From positions 40,713 to 104,712 of the forward strand of contig NZ_AUGY01000018.1 in NCBI RefSeq assembly GCF_000422905.1: a stretch of DNA of 64,000 nucleotides, written 5' to 3'. A program made the position numbers and the translations under genes. The notes below the pieces were generated by a model. That model saw only the letters and a program-made list of their open reading frames with translations. It was not told the DNA's origin and did no database searches. This DNA comes from Paenibacillus alginolyticus DSM 5050 = NBRC 15375. GTDB taxonomy: Bacteria > Bacillota > Bacilli > Paenibacillales > NBRC-103111. This document shows, one piece after another, positions 56,378 to 64,000 of the stretch (positions are counted from its first letter, which is position 1; each line of letters begins with the position of its first letter).

Positions 56378-57889
56378 TCATGCTTCATTTCCATATTGTA
56401 CCATGTCGGTAATTATTCGACTCTTATCAATTTTACCTACCGCTGTTTTGGGAAGCTCGATCATAAATAGTATCCGCTTAGGAACCTTATACCTACCAAT
56501 GGAAGCTGAGCAGTACTCGATCAATTCTTCCTTCGTTACGCTGCAGTCCGCAGCTAGTACGATTGCCGCAGAGACAGCTTCTCCCCATTTCTCATCCGGA
56601 ACCCCAACCACTGCCGCGTCACTAACAGCCGGATGCTGCCGAAGCTGATGTTCAACCTCAAGCGGGTAGACGTTTTCTCCACCGCTGATAATCATGTCTT
56701 TCTTACGACCGATAATATAGTAAAAGCCATCGGTGTCCCGTTTACCAAGATCCCCCGTTTTCAACCAACCATTTGGACTTAACACTTCAAGCGTAGCTTC
56801 CGGGCGATTCCAATAGGAGTGGAACACATGGCCGCCGCGAAGCCAAATCTCGCCCACCTCACCAATTGACACCTCTCTGCCATCGTCATCAGCCAATAAG
56901 ACATCATTGTAAAGCATAGGGCGTCCCACGGAGCCGCGCTTCCGGACTGCATCGTGAGGAGCAATATAAAAGTTATTCGGTCCGGCTTCGGTTAACCCAT
57001 AACCTTCTTTAAAGGAGAGTTCCTTTGCCTCGAAGGCTTGATATACCGGAAGCGGACAAGGAGCTCCCCCTGATAAGAACGTATGCATGGTTGGGAATTC
57101 CGCCCCAGCGAATGCAGGAGATTGAATCAGCATGTGATACATCGTTGGGACGAGCAGCGCTATCGTACATTTCTCCCGGTTGAGCAGCTCTAGCGTATGC
57201 TCAGCGTCGAAGTGCTGGACAACGACGACGGTTCCCCCCGCATGCAAAACCGGCAGCGATAAAGCGTTCAGCCCACCAGTATGAAACATCGGCATAAACG
57301 TCGGTGTCACATCGCTCGCAGTCAAATTCCATGTGACTACTGTGTTGGCCGCATTCCAAAAAATAGACCGATGGCTGAGCACTACACCCTTCGGTTTGCC
57401 TGTGGTTCCACCCGTATAGATCATCACATAGGGATCTTCAGGATCTACTGCGGCGTCCTTATCCACATCAGTATCGATTTGCATAGTTTCCGAATCGTCG
57501 AGAGAGAAAACCGTCATCGCATGTGATGCCTGCAGTTCAGCCGAGAGTGTGGCAAACCGGCTGTGTACACCCATCAATTTGGGTGTGCAGTCTGCCAAAA
57601 TACTAGCGAGTTCAAGGGAGGCTAGGCGCCAATTAAGCGGAACAAGCACCGCTCCGAGCAGACGGCATGCAAATAACCATTCCAAATAGGCAACGTGATT
57701 TGGAGCAAGCAGCGCGAGCCGATCTCCACGACGAATGCCTTGTGCTTGAAGCCTGACCGCCAGCCTTTTCACCTTGATATTCAATTCTTTATACGTTAAG
57801 CGTTCTCCCGTTTCTCCATCGACCACTGCGATATGGTCTGGCGTAAGGAGGCATCGCTTCTCCCACCAATTAACCATGTATTCTACCAT
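56378..57889 (-). CDS. Acyl-CoA ligase (AMP-binding family)
   Basis: 503 aa. The P-loop motif YTGGTTGKPKGVVLSH (about 165) and core motifs EGYGLTEAGP, YWNRPEATLEV and GWLKTGDLGKRDTDGFYYIIGRKKD are present, with the C-terminal Lys in PKTAVGKIDKSRI. It activates a carboxylic acid to its CoA thioester through an acyl-AMP; chain length is unclear (long-chain/fadD-like or aromatic type). AGGAGG precedes the ATG. Its stop is 24 bp before the BTAD activator start, so ligase and activator form one operon behind the palindrome and direct-repeat region. Confidence 0.93.
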   Translation of the reverse strand: MVEYMVNWWEKRCLLTPDHIAVVDGETGERLTYKELNIKVKRLAVRLQAQGIRRGDRLALLAPNHVAYLEWLFACRLLGAVLVPLNWRLASLELASILADCTPKLMGVHSRFATLSAELQASHAMTVFSLDDSETMQIDTDVDKDAAVDPEDPYVMIYTGGTTGKPKGVVLSHRSIFWNAANTVVTWNLTASDVTPTFMPMFHTGGLNALSLPVLHAGGTVVVVQHFDAEHTLELLNREKCTIALLVPTMYHMLIQSPAFAGAEFPTMHTFLSGGAPCPLPVYQAFEAKELSFKEGYGLTEAGPNNFYIAPHDAVRKRGSVGRPMLYNDVLLADDDGREVSIGEVGEIWLRGGHVFHSYWNRPEATLEVLSPNGWLKTGDLGKRDTDGFYYIIGRKKDMIISGGENVYPLEVEHQLRQHPAVSDAAVVGVPDEKWGEAVSAAIVLAADCSVTKEELIEYCSASIGRYKVPKRILFMIELPKTAVGKIDKSRIITDMVQYGNEA

Positions 57890-57923
57890 GATGACATTCC
57901 TCCTGCTTGCTGCATAGGCAGCA

Positions 57924-57958
57924 CCTTAACCTGTTTACTATTAGTAAACAGGTTAAGG
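57924..57958. promoter_or_regulatory. Perfect 16-bp palindrome, putative repressor operator
   Basis: CCTTAACCTGTTTACT and its exact complement AGTAAACAGGTTAAGG are separated by ATT. On the minus strand it is immediately preceded by the GTTACA-type repeats (57959-57975) and covers the place where the -10 box should lie (TACTAAT). It has no T-run, so an operator for a dimeric repressor (TetR-like or GntR-like) is favoured over a terminator. Confidence 0.65.
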
Positions 57959-57975
57959 GTTACAAACGAGTTACA
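57959..57975 (-). promoter_or_regulatory. GTTACA direct repeats with 11-bp period at the ligase/activator promoter
   Basis: GTTACA at 57959-57964 and 57970-57975; the 24-bp minus-strand context agrees with the site at 53111-53127 in 20 of 24 positions. It lies 70-86 nt upstream of the acyl-CoA ligase start and next to the palindrome. Confidence 0.6.
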
Positions 57976-58023
57976 CGGCAGTGCTGCTGCTGCGAGACAT
58001 CACTCCTAAGTTTCCTTGTACTC

Positions 58024-59208
58024 TTATACGCGTTCCAACAACATAGCGACACCTTGTCCGCCGCCAATACATAACGCAGCCACACCCAGCTTGCCATCTC
58101 TCTTCTCCAGCTCATGCAGCAGCGTAACCAGAATGCGGGCTCCGCTTGCACCAATCGGGTGTCCAATGGCAATCGATCCTCCATTGACATTTAATTTCTC
58201 CCTTGGGATGCCCAGCTCTCGTCCAACGGCTAAAGACTGCGAAGCAAAAGCTTCATTCAGCTCAAATAAGTCAACGCTATCTAATGAAACTCCTGATTTG
58301 CGAAGAAGCTTACGAACCGCATCAACGGGTCCCATGCCCATCATGGATGGATCTAAGGCTGCGTTCGCATAACCTTTGATACGAGCCAAGGGTTTAAGTC
58401 CAAGCTCCTTAGCCTTATCCGCAGACATAACAACCAGAGCAGCGGCTCCGTCATTAATGCCAGACGCGTTGCCAGCCGTAACCGTTCCCTCTTTTTTGAA
58501 AGCAGGACGCAGCTTACCAAGTATTTCAGCGGTTGTCCCCGCTCGAGGAAACTCATCTCGCGCGAATAGCACCGGTTCACCTTTTCTTTGCGGAATGGCT
58601 ACTGGTACGATCTCATCCTTGAATCTGCCGGATGCAATCGCCTGCTCCGCTTTCAGCTGGCTCCACGCCGCAAACTCATCCTGCTCTGCACGTGTAACGC
58701 GATGATGCTCCGCTATATTCTCAGCTGTGATGCCCATATGGATATCGCACATCGCGCACCATAACCCATCCCGAATCATCGAATCCACCATCGTGCTGTC
58801 ACCAAGCCGCAGGCCCGAACGAGCCCCGGGCAGCAGATAGGGCGCCTGCGTCATATTTTCCATACCGCCAGCCACCACGATATCCGCATCTCCGAGGCTC
58901 ACAGACTGTGCCGCCAGCATGACGGCCTTAAGGCCCGAACCACACACCTTGTTAATCGTCATCGCTGGAACGAGTTGCGAATACCCCACCTTCAGCCAAG
59001 CTTGCCGGGCTGGGTTTTGCCCTAGTCCAGCCTGAAGCACGTTTCCCATGATGACTTCGTCTACTTGGCTGTCTGCCAGATTCGCTCTCTTCAATGCCTC
59101 TTGGATGACCGTACTGCCGAGTTCAGGCGCAGATATGTCCGCCAATGCTCCCTGAAAGCTGCCAACGGCTGTACGGACTGCGCTAACAATAACGACTTCT
59201 CTACTCAT
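58024..59208 (-). CDS. Thiolase, acetyl-CoA C-acetyltransferase
   Basis: 394 aa, a standard biosynthetic/degradative thiolase. The acyl-accepting Cys is in [15 protein letters not shown] (about 88), His in [17 protein letters not shown] (about 349), and the second Cys in [14 protein letters not shown] near the end. AAAGGAGA precedes the ATG, overlapping scoB by 8 nt. In this operon it would cleave acetoacetyl-CoA, formed by the ScoAB transferase, into two acetyl-CoA. Last gene of the hydroxybutyrate operon. Confidence 0.95.
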   Translation of the reverse strand: MSREVVIVSAVRTAVGSFQGALADISAPELGSTVIQEALKRANLADSQVDEVIMGNVLQAGLGQNPARQAWLKVGYSQLVPAMTINKVCGSGLKAVMLAAQSVSLGDADIVVAGGMENMTQAPYLLPGARSGLRLGDSTMVDSMIRDGLWCAMCDIHMGITAENIAEHHRVTRAEQDEFAAWSQLKAEQAIASGRFKDEIVPVAIPQRKGEPVLFARDEFPRAGTTAEILGKLRPAFKKEGTVTAGNASGINDGAAALVVMSADKAKELGLKPLARIKGYANAALDPSMMGMGPVDAVRKLLRKSGVSLDSVDLFELNEAFASQSLAVGRELGIPREKLNVNGGSIAIGHPIGASGARILVTLLHELEKRDGKLGVAALCIGGGQGVAMLLERV

Positions 59209-59881
59209 GACGATCTCCTTTGCTTACCTGAAGTTCACTTTGTAGGAGAGGGCTTATTGTAAAACTCGCCTCGGTGTTAGAGAGAACCTCTTCCATCGTT
59301 ACGCCTGGCTGTATGCCCGATAACACCATGCCCTCTTCGGTAAAATCAAAAACGGCTAAATCCGTAATCAGTCGATTCACTACACCTTTGCCTGTCAAAG
59401 GCAGGGTGCATGCCTTCTTAACCTTAGACTCACCTGTTTTATTCACATGTTCCATGATGACGATGATCCGTTTGGCGCCTTTGACCAAATCCATGGCGCC
59501 GCCCATCCCTTTCACCATTTTCCCAGGAATCATCCAGTTGGCAAGGTCACCGTTCTCCGCTACCTCCATACCGCCAAGAATGGCCAAGTCTATATGGCCG
59601 CCTCGAATCATCGCGAACGATTCTGCACTGTCAAAAAAAGAAGCGCCCGCAACAGCCGTTACCGTTTCCTTGCCGGCATTAATCAAATCCGGATCTTCTT
59701 CCCCCGTATAGGGGTAGGCTCCGATACCCAAAAGCCCATTTTCCGATTGCAGCATAACCGTCATTTCCGGAGGAATATAATTGGCGACAAGTGTCGGTAA
59801 ACCAATGCCTAAATTGACATACATGCCATCTTTTATTTCTTCGACTGCGCATTTAATGATCGTTAAACGGTCGTTTTTCAT
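59201..59881 (-). CDS. scoB: 3-oxoacid CoA-transferase subunit B
   Basis: 226 aa. Start [20 protein letters not shown], the active-site Glu in [13 protein letters not shown], and [20 protein letters not shown] are characteristic of ScoB/AtoA. It forms the transferase with ScoA, moving CoA from succinyl- or acetyl-CoA to acetoacetate. AAGGAGG lies upstream; its ATG overlaps the scoA stop by 4 nt. Confidence 0.94.
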   Translation of the reverse strand: MKNDRLTIIKCAVEEIKDGMYVNLGIGLPTLVANYIPPEMTVMLQSENGLLGIGAYPYTGEEDPDLINAGKETVTAVAGASFFDSAESFAMIRGGHIDLAILGGMEVAENGDLANWMIPGKMVKGMGGAMDLVKGAKRIIVIMEHVNKTGESKVKKACTLPLTGKGVVNRLITDLAVFDFTEEGMVLSGIQPGVTMEEVLSNTEASFTISPLLQSELQVSKGDRHE

Positions 59882-60585
59882 ACCGATACCTCCTTGCTTC
59901 GAACCGTGAGACGCTCAATCCGTTTTTCATAGGACGCACCCTTCACAATTCGCTGCACATAGATACCTGGCGTATGAATATCGTCAGGGTTCAGCTCGCC
60001 TGCCTGCACAATTTCTTCCACCTCAACAATCGTCACTTTCCCTGCTGCTGCTGCCAGCGGATTAAAGTTACGCGATGTTTTGCGGAACACGAGATTGCCC
60101 AGCGGGTCAGCTTTCCAAGCTTTAACCAAGGCAAAATCGCCGACAATCCCTTTTTCCAATAAATAAGTGCGTCCGTCAAATGTTTTGTGCTCTTTGCCTT
60201 CTGCGACTAAAGTGCCTACACCTGAAGCCGTATAAAATCCCGGAATGCCGGCTCCGCCAGCGCGAATCCGTTCGGCAAGCGTCCCTTGTGGAACCAACTC
60301 AACTTCGAGCTCTCCGCTTAAAAACTGCTGCTCAAACGTTTTGTTTTCTCCCACGTAGGAGGAAATCATTTTCTTGATTTGTTTGTTGGCCAGCAGCAGT
60401 CCAAGTCCGCAATCATCAACCCCGCAGTTGTTGCTAACTACGCACAAATCTTTGGTCCCTTGCGCTTTAAGCGCCGCAATTAAATTCTCTGGAATTCCGC
60501 AGAGTCCGAAACCGCCAACAATTAACGTAGCTCCGTCACGAATATCCGCTACAGCTTCCTCCATGGAAGAACATATTTTATTCAA
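59878..60585 (-). CDS. scoA: 3-oxoacid CoA-transferase subunit A
   Basis: 235 aa, starting at TTG 60585 ([20 protein letters not shown]) with AGAGGG upstream. [17 protein letters not shown] and the acyl-CoA transferase loop [16 protein letters not shown] are family hallmarks, and [19 protein letters not shown] lies in the core. It pairs with ScoB. The gene order hbd-scoA-scoB-thiolase resembles the B. subtilis yxjC-yxjF group for (R)-3-hydroxybutyrate use. Confidence 0.94.
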   Translation of the reverse strand: MNKICSSMEEAVADIRDGATLIVGGFGLCGIPENLIAALKAQGTKDLCVVSNNCGVDDCGLGLLLANKQIKKMISSYVGENKTFEQQFLSGELEVELVPQGTLAERIRAGGAGIPGFYTASGVGTLVAEGKEHKTFDGRTYLLEKGIVGDFALVKAWKADPLGNLVFRKTSRNFNPLAAAAGKVTIVEVEEIVQAGELNPDDIHTPGIYVQRIVKGASYEKRIERLTVRSKEVSV

Positions 60586-60632
60586 GGTGATCCCTCTCCT
60601 ATCCCTAACCCTATCCCTAGGTTGATTTATCT

Positions 60633-61418
60633 CTACTGTGCCGTGTATCCGCCGTCGATTAATAGTGAAGCTCCCGTAACACCTCGTAATTTATCGCTTG
60701 CAATCAACATGGCATAGTCAGCAATTTCCTCTACAGCCAAGAGGCGTCTTTGGGGAACCAAAGGGTAAATAACTTCTTCAAGGACGCTTTCCAATGGAAC
60801 ATTGCGCGTTTTCGCCAAGTCCTGCAGCTGGCCTCTAACAAGAGGTGTATCTACATAGCCTGGGCACAGCGCGTTCACCGTAATGCCATGAGCAGCACCT
60901 TCCAGTGCCGCTACCTTCGTCAAGCCAATCAACCCGTGCTTTGCGCTGTTATAGGCCGCTTTGCCTGCAAATCCAATGACTCCGTTGATCGAAGCCATAT
61001 TAACGATCCGGCCAAAGCCTTGTTCCTTCATAATAGGAAAAGCATGTTTAATTCCGATAAAAGCACCCGTCAGCATCACCTTGATCATGAACTCAAACTT
61101 TTCTACAGGGAAATCCTCAATGGGAGCTACATGCTGTAAGCCTGCATTATTGACGAGAATATCCAACCGTTTATAGGTTTGAATCACGGTTTCAATGGCT
61201 TCGACAAATTGCGGCTCCTGCGTTACATCACATTTGAGCCCTATCGCTTCAAAGCCATCTTCCTGCAGCTTCTGCGCTGCCAGATTCGCTTGTTCACCAT
61301 TTATGTCGGAAATGACTACTTTGGCTCCTTCCCGAGCATAAGTGCGAGCGATTTCAAGTCCAATACCGCTTGCAGCCCCTGTTATCAAAGCGACTCTATT
61401 TTCCAAGAACCTAGCCAT
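60633..61418 (-). CDS. 3-hydroxybutyrate dehydrogenase (SDR)
   Basis: 261 aa from ATG 61418 with GGAGGT 6 nt upstream. [16 protein letters not shown] (cofactor site), [15 protein letters not shown], catalytic Ser in [14 protein letters not shown], Tyr-x3-Lys in [14 protein letters not shown], and the late motif [16 protein letters not shown] are those of D-beta-hydroxybutyrate dehydrogenase. [11 protein letters not shown] is especially typical. It oxidises 3-hydroxybutyrate to acetoacetate, feeding ScoAB. Starts 24 bp after the permease gene ends. Confidence 0.94.
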   Translation of the reverse strand: MARFLENRVALITGAASGIGLEIARTYAREGAKVVISDINGEQANLAAQKLQEDGFEAIGLKCDVTQEPQFVEAIETVIQTYKRLDILVNNAGLQHVAPIEDFPVEKFEFMIKVMLTGAFIGIKHAFPIMKEQGFGRIVNMASINGVIGFAGKAAYNSAKHGLIGLTKVAALEGAAHGITVNALCPGYVDTPLVRGQLQDLAKTRNVPLESVLEEVIYPLVPQRRLLAVEEIADYAMLIASDKLRGVTGASLLIDGGYTAQ

Positions 61419-61442
61419 TGCGCATACCTCCATCTTTAACTG

Positions 61443-62552
61443 TTAAAAAATCGATAAAATGATCGCGAGCACGAGAACAGTTACTGTTTTGATAACCGTA
61501 ATTGCGAAAATATCCTTGTACGATTGTCGATGCGTGAGTCCTGTAATCGCAAGGAGTGTGATAACGGCACCATTATGAGGAAGCGTATCCATACCACCTG
61601 ATGCCATCGAAGCAATTCGGTGCAACAGTTCTGGGCTAATCCCTGCATGGTTGGCTGCTTCCAAATATTGCTTACCCATGACTTCCAAAGCGATAGACAG
61701 CCCTCCTGATGCAGAGCCCGTTACGCCGGCCAACACGTTGACAGAAATCGCTTCAGAGATAAGCGGATGAGAGCTTAAGCCAAGAATCCAACCTTGAATA
61801 GCTTTGAATCCGGGCAGCGTTTTTACGACATTACCGAAACCTACTTCAGAAGCTGTGTTGAAAATAGCAAGCAGCGCTCCCATAGCTGCAGCCGTCAAGC
61901 CCACTGCCAGTTTACTTTGGACAACACGCGCATTAATGCAGATGGCAGACAGAATGCCGATGAGCAAGGCCACGATCAATGCCCAAGAGGACGACACCGT
62001 TTTCACATTGGTAATATTAAACGTTTTCAAAAGTTCAGCTGAATACCAATTGTTTACCGTTAAGAAGCCTCTGCTCAGCAAATAGTTAAATACCAAGACC
62101 AGCACCAATGGGATGATGGACACCCAGAGATTCGGATATTTCTGATTGTCTAGCCCCTCAGGCTCATTCTTATGACCTAAACCATAGCCTTCACCAGCAG
62201 CTTCCGCTTGCTTGCGTCTTCGTTCCAACCAGAACAGCCCTAAGCCAAATACGATAAGACCACCAATAATACCAAGGATTGGGGCTGCGTAAGAATCCGT
62301 TCCGAAATAGGTTGTAGGAATAATATTTTGAATTTGCGGTGTCCCTGGAACGGCATCCATTGTAAAAGTAAACGCTCCCAAAGCAATCGTACCGGGAATC
62401 AACCTCTTCGGAATATTCGCTTCTCGGAAGATCGAAACAGCGAAAGGATACACTGCAAACGCTACCACAAATAAAGAAACACCGCCGTACGTTAAGATAC
62501 CACAAGCAAGAACAACGGAAAGCATCGCTCTCTTGGATCCCAATGCCTTCAC
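61443..62552 (-). CDS. GntP-family permease lacking its N-terminus
   Basis: 369 aa, compared with about 440-450 for intact GntP/YxjC permeases. The ORF opens with GTG at 62552 (KALGSKRAMLSVVLACGILT), a segment normally about 80-90 residues inside the protein; a TAA stop lies two codons upstream. The rest is intact, with about ten membrane segments and motifs TYGGVSLFVVAFAVYPFAV, GTPQIQNIIPTTYFG and DTLPHNGAVITLLAITGLTH. GntP relatives import gluconate, or hydroxybutyrate in ketone-body clusters. Loss of the first two or three membrane segments probably inactivates it, although the downstream operon is intact. Confidence 0.85.
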   Translation of the reverse strand: MKALGSKRAMLSVVLACGILTYGGVSLFVVAFAVYPFAVSIFREANIPKRLIPGTIALGAFTFTMDAVPGTPQIQNIIPTTYFGTDSYAAPILGIIGGLIVFGLGLFWLERRRKQAEAAGEGYGLGHKNEPEGLDNQKYPNLWVSIIPLVLVLVFNYLLSRGFLTVNNWYSAELLKTFNITNVKTVSSSWALIVALLIGILSAICINARVVQSKLAVGLTAAAMGALLAIFNTASEVGFGNVVKTLPGFKAIQGWILGLSSHPLISEAISVNVLAGVTGSASGGLSIALEVMGKQYLEAANHAGISPELLHRIASMASGGMDTLPHNGAVITLLAITGLTHRQSYKDIFAITVIKTVTVLVLAIILSIF

Positions 62553-62556
62553 TAAC

Positions 62557-62585
62557 GATTACATTTTGATTAATTTCAGTTTACA
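62557..62585. repeat. Three 11-bp-spaced GATTACA-like elements in the divergent gap
   Basis: GATTACA (62557-62563), GATTAAT (62568-62574) and GTTTACA (62579-62585) are spaced exactly 11 bp. They lie between the truncated permease and the LysR gene, at a place where a regulator would bind. Similarity to the GTTACA sites at 53111 and 57959 is suggestive but imperfect. Confidence 0.4.
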
Positions 62586-62664
62586 TGCAGAATCCTAACA
62601 GGTAAAATTCATATTTGGAATGACAATCATGAAAAAATGCTATGAGTCGGGGAGGGATGATCCT

Positions 62665-63555
62665 TTGGATTTACGCCAGTTAACTTATTTGCTTGAAATT
62701 GCTAAACACATGAATTTCACTAAAGCGGCCGAAGCCCTTCACCTCTCACAACCAACACTCAGCAAAATGGTGAAAAATATAGAAGAAGAACTGGGCGTTT
62801 CTTTATTTGATCGTTCAGGTAAATATGTGCAATTGACGGACTCGGGCGAGATCGCTGTTCAACAGATTCAAGTCATCGTTCAGGCTGTCCAAGATCTTCA
62901 TCACCTCTTAGATGATGTCTCCAACCTAAAAAAAGGAACCATCACCATAGGGTTGCCCCCAGTTGTTGGTTCCGTTTTCTTTACAAGAGTTATCGCAAAG
63001 TTCCAAATTAAACATCCGAATATCCACTTCCAACTTGTTGAAGAAGGCGCTAAGAATGTAGAAAACCTGGTGCAAAATCGAAAGCTTGATCTTGGTGTGG
63101 TGGTTGGGCCTGTAGACACGTCTAACTTTGAAACCTTGCCTTTTATCTATCAAAAATTAGCGCTCATCATTCATCGTTCTCATCCGCTAGCTGAGCAATC
63201 CAGCGTTTCTCTGCAACAGCTTAGAAATGAACCCTTTATCCTGTTTCCTAGCGGCTATGCCGTTCGAAATCATGTCATTCATGCCTGTCGATCCATTGGA
63301 TTCGATCCTTCCGTTGTCTACGAAAGCTCGCAGTGGGACCTTTTGGCTGAAATGGTTGCTTCGAATGCAGGCATTTCCATCATACCCGAGACGATTTGCA
63401 GTAAAATCACTTGTCCCGAAGTACTCACGTTACCTTTAATAGAGCCTTCTATTCCCTGGAATTTAGTCATTATTTGGCCCAAAGATCACTACGTTTCTTA
63501 CGCAATGCGTGAATTTATTTCCTTTAGCCAAGAGCTGTCGGAGACAGAGAGCTGA
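62665..63555 (+). CDS. LysR-family transcriptional regulator
   Basis: 296 aa starting at TTG 62665, which has GGGGAGGG 8-9 nt upstream; the earlier ATG at 62620 lacks a ribosome site and would add 15 residues. The N-terminal winged helix reads LDLRQLTYLLEIAKHMNFT and AAEALHLSQPTLSKMVKNIE. The effector-binding domain follows (about 90-290) with TITIGLPPVVGSVFF and GYAVRNHVIHACRSIG. The CitR/YwbI-like subgroup is plausible. Divergent from the hydroxybutyrate operon, which it probably regulates. Confidence 0.92.
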   Translation: MDLRQLTYLLEIAKHMNFTKAAEALHLSQPTLSKMVKNIEEELGVSLFDRSGKYVQLTDSGEIAVQQIQVIVQAVQDLHHLLDDVSNLKKGTITIGLPPVVGSVFFTRVIAKFQIKHPNIHFQLVEEGAKNVENLVQNRKLDLGVVVGPVDTSNFETLPFIYQKLALIIHRSHPLAEQSSVSLQQLRNEPFILFPSGYAVRNHVIHACRSIGFDPSVVYESSQWDLLAEMVASNAGISIIPETICSKITCPEVLTLPLIEPSIPWNLVIIWPKDHYVSYAMREFISFSQELSETES

Positions 63556-63582
63556 CTCTGGCCCGGATGTCTACGAACAATC

Positions 63583-63626
63583 AAAACAGGTTTTCCATCA
63601 CTTCAGATGGAGAGCCTGTTTTTTTC
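63583..63626 (+). terminator. Terminator of the LysR gene
   Basis: AAACAGGTTTTCCATC pairs with GATGGAGAGCCTGTTT (one internal mismatch), followed by TTTTT. Located 28 bp past the stop. Confidence 0.88.
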
Positions 63627-63818
63627 ATTTGATATTTGTTTTTATTAACAGAAGGAGAAAAGATCTATTCCATACATTACCGATGCATCAAACCTCACAT
63701 CAAATATTTACTTAATTTGTAATATAAAGTATTTATTTATCTAGACAAACAAAGAAAAAGCACCTATGTTTAGGGAATGACGCGCTATCCATCATTCTCC
63801 CAAACAAAGGAGCCAACC

Positions 63819-64000
63819 ATGGATAACGATAAGGAATTTTCCGTAGTTTGTCAATGTCTCAAAGTGCTCAACGTCCTAGATTATCGGTCTATTTTTCAGG
63901 ATCATCGGTCAAAGAAGCTGTTTGCGGGTTCAGCCATAGGGCTTCATGTCGTTGCTCAGCTGTTGCAACTGAAATCGTATGGCGAACTGTCTGAGCAACT
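63819..64000 (+). CDS. IS4-family transposase, N-terminal part, continues beyond window
   Basis: 60 codons remain open to the right edge, beginning MDNDKEFSVVCQCLKVLNVL with AAAGGAG (63806-63812) before the ATG. GLHVVAQLLQLKSYGELSE matches the N-terminal DUF4372-type domain of IS4/IS231-like transposases. The left end of the insertion sequence should lie between about 63720 and 63800, but without the right end the terminal repeat cannot be assigned. Confidence 0.75.
   Translation, partial: MDNDKEFSVVCQCLKVLNVLDYRSIFQDHRSKKLFAGSAIGLHVVAQLLQLKSYGELSEQ

Overview
The window looks like a chromosomal segment of an endospore-forming Bacillota, most likely Paenibacillus or a close relative. The evidence is a GerA-type germinant receptor operon, a 26-residue YjcZ-like sporulation peptide, HelD, a BluB enzyme, a large modular surface protein, many AGGAGG-type ribosome sites and frequent TTG starts. 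No tRNA, rRNA or CRISPR array was recognised.

Left part (1-24275), nearly all on the minus strand. A giant secreted multidomain protein with a PHP (CehA/McbA-like) metallohydrolase core runs off the left edge. Next come a five-gene operon (secreted protein, ABC ATPase, ABC permease, histidine kinase, response regulator), a gerB-gerA-gerC operon whose gerC is frameshifted, bluB, yjcZ, helD with a three-gene ABC exporter, an LtaS-family sulfatase and a cytochrome c lipoprotein.

Middle (24276-36000). A secreted YngK-type glycosidase is preceded by a promoter and a near-consensus cre. A GH51 arabinofuranosidase is divergent from an ArsR-type regulator, and the two promoters carry near-identical inverted operators. 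MATE/AraC, MFS and AIM24 genes follow, with a decayed ArsR remnant.

Accessory island (36000-42840). This part is AT-rich and repeat-rich. It holds a small metzincin-like protease and a membrane-anchored companion, flanked on both sides by a recurring CATG-TGTCGC motif. A 1,927-bp IS1182-like element (TIRs of 17 bp, 5-bp target duplication) is inserted at the 3' end of an older IS1182-like transposase. Both transposases are frameshifted.

Right part (42842-63555), an acyl-CoA catabolic region. IclR-SDR-FAH genes on the plus strand converge with a nine-gene minus-strand operon: branched-chain-type ABC transporter, 61-aa protein, KASIII-like enzyme, alpha/beta hydrolase and SDR. Upstream are an acyl-CoA ligase and a 1,080-aa MalT/BTAD-type activator. 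Both minus-strand promoters carry a GTTACA direct repeat with an 11-bp period, as expected for a BTAD (SARP-like) regulator, which suggests one regulon. Further right is a ketone-body/hydroxybutyrate operon (GntP permease lacking its N-terminus, 3-hydroxybutyrate dehydrogenase, ScoA, ScoB, thiolase) divergent from a LysR regulator. The window ends inside an IS4-type transposase.
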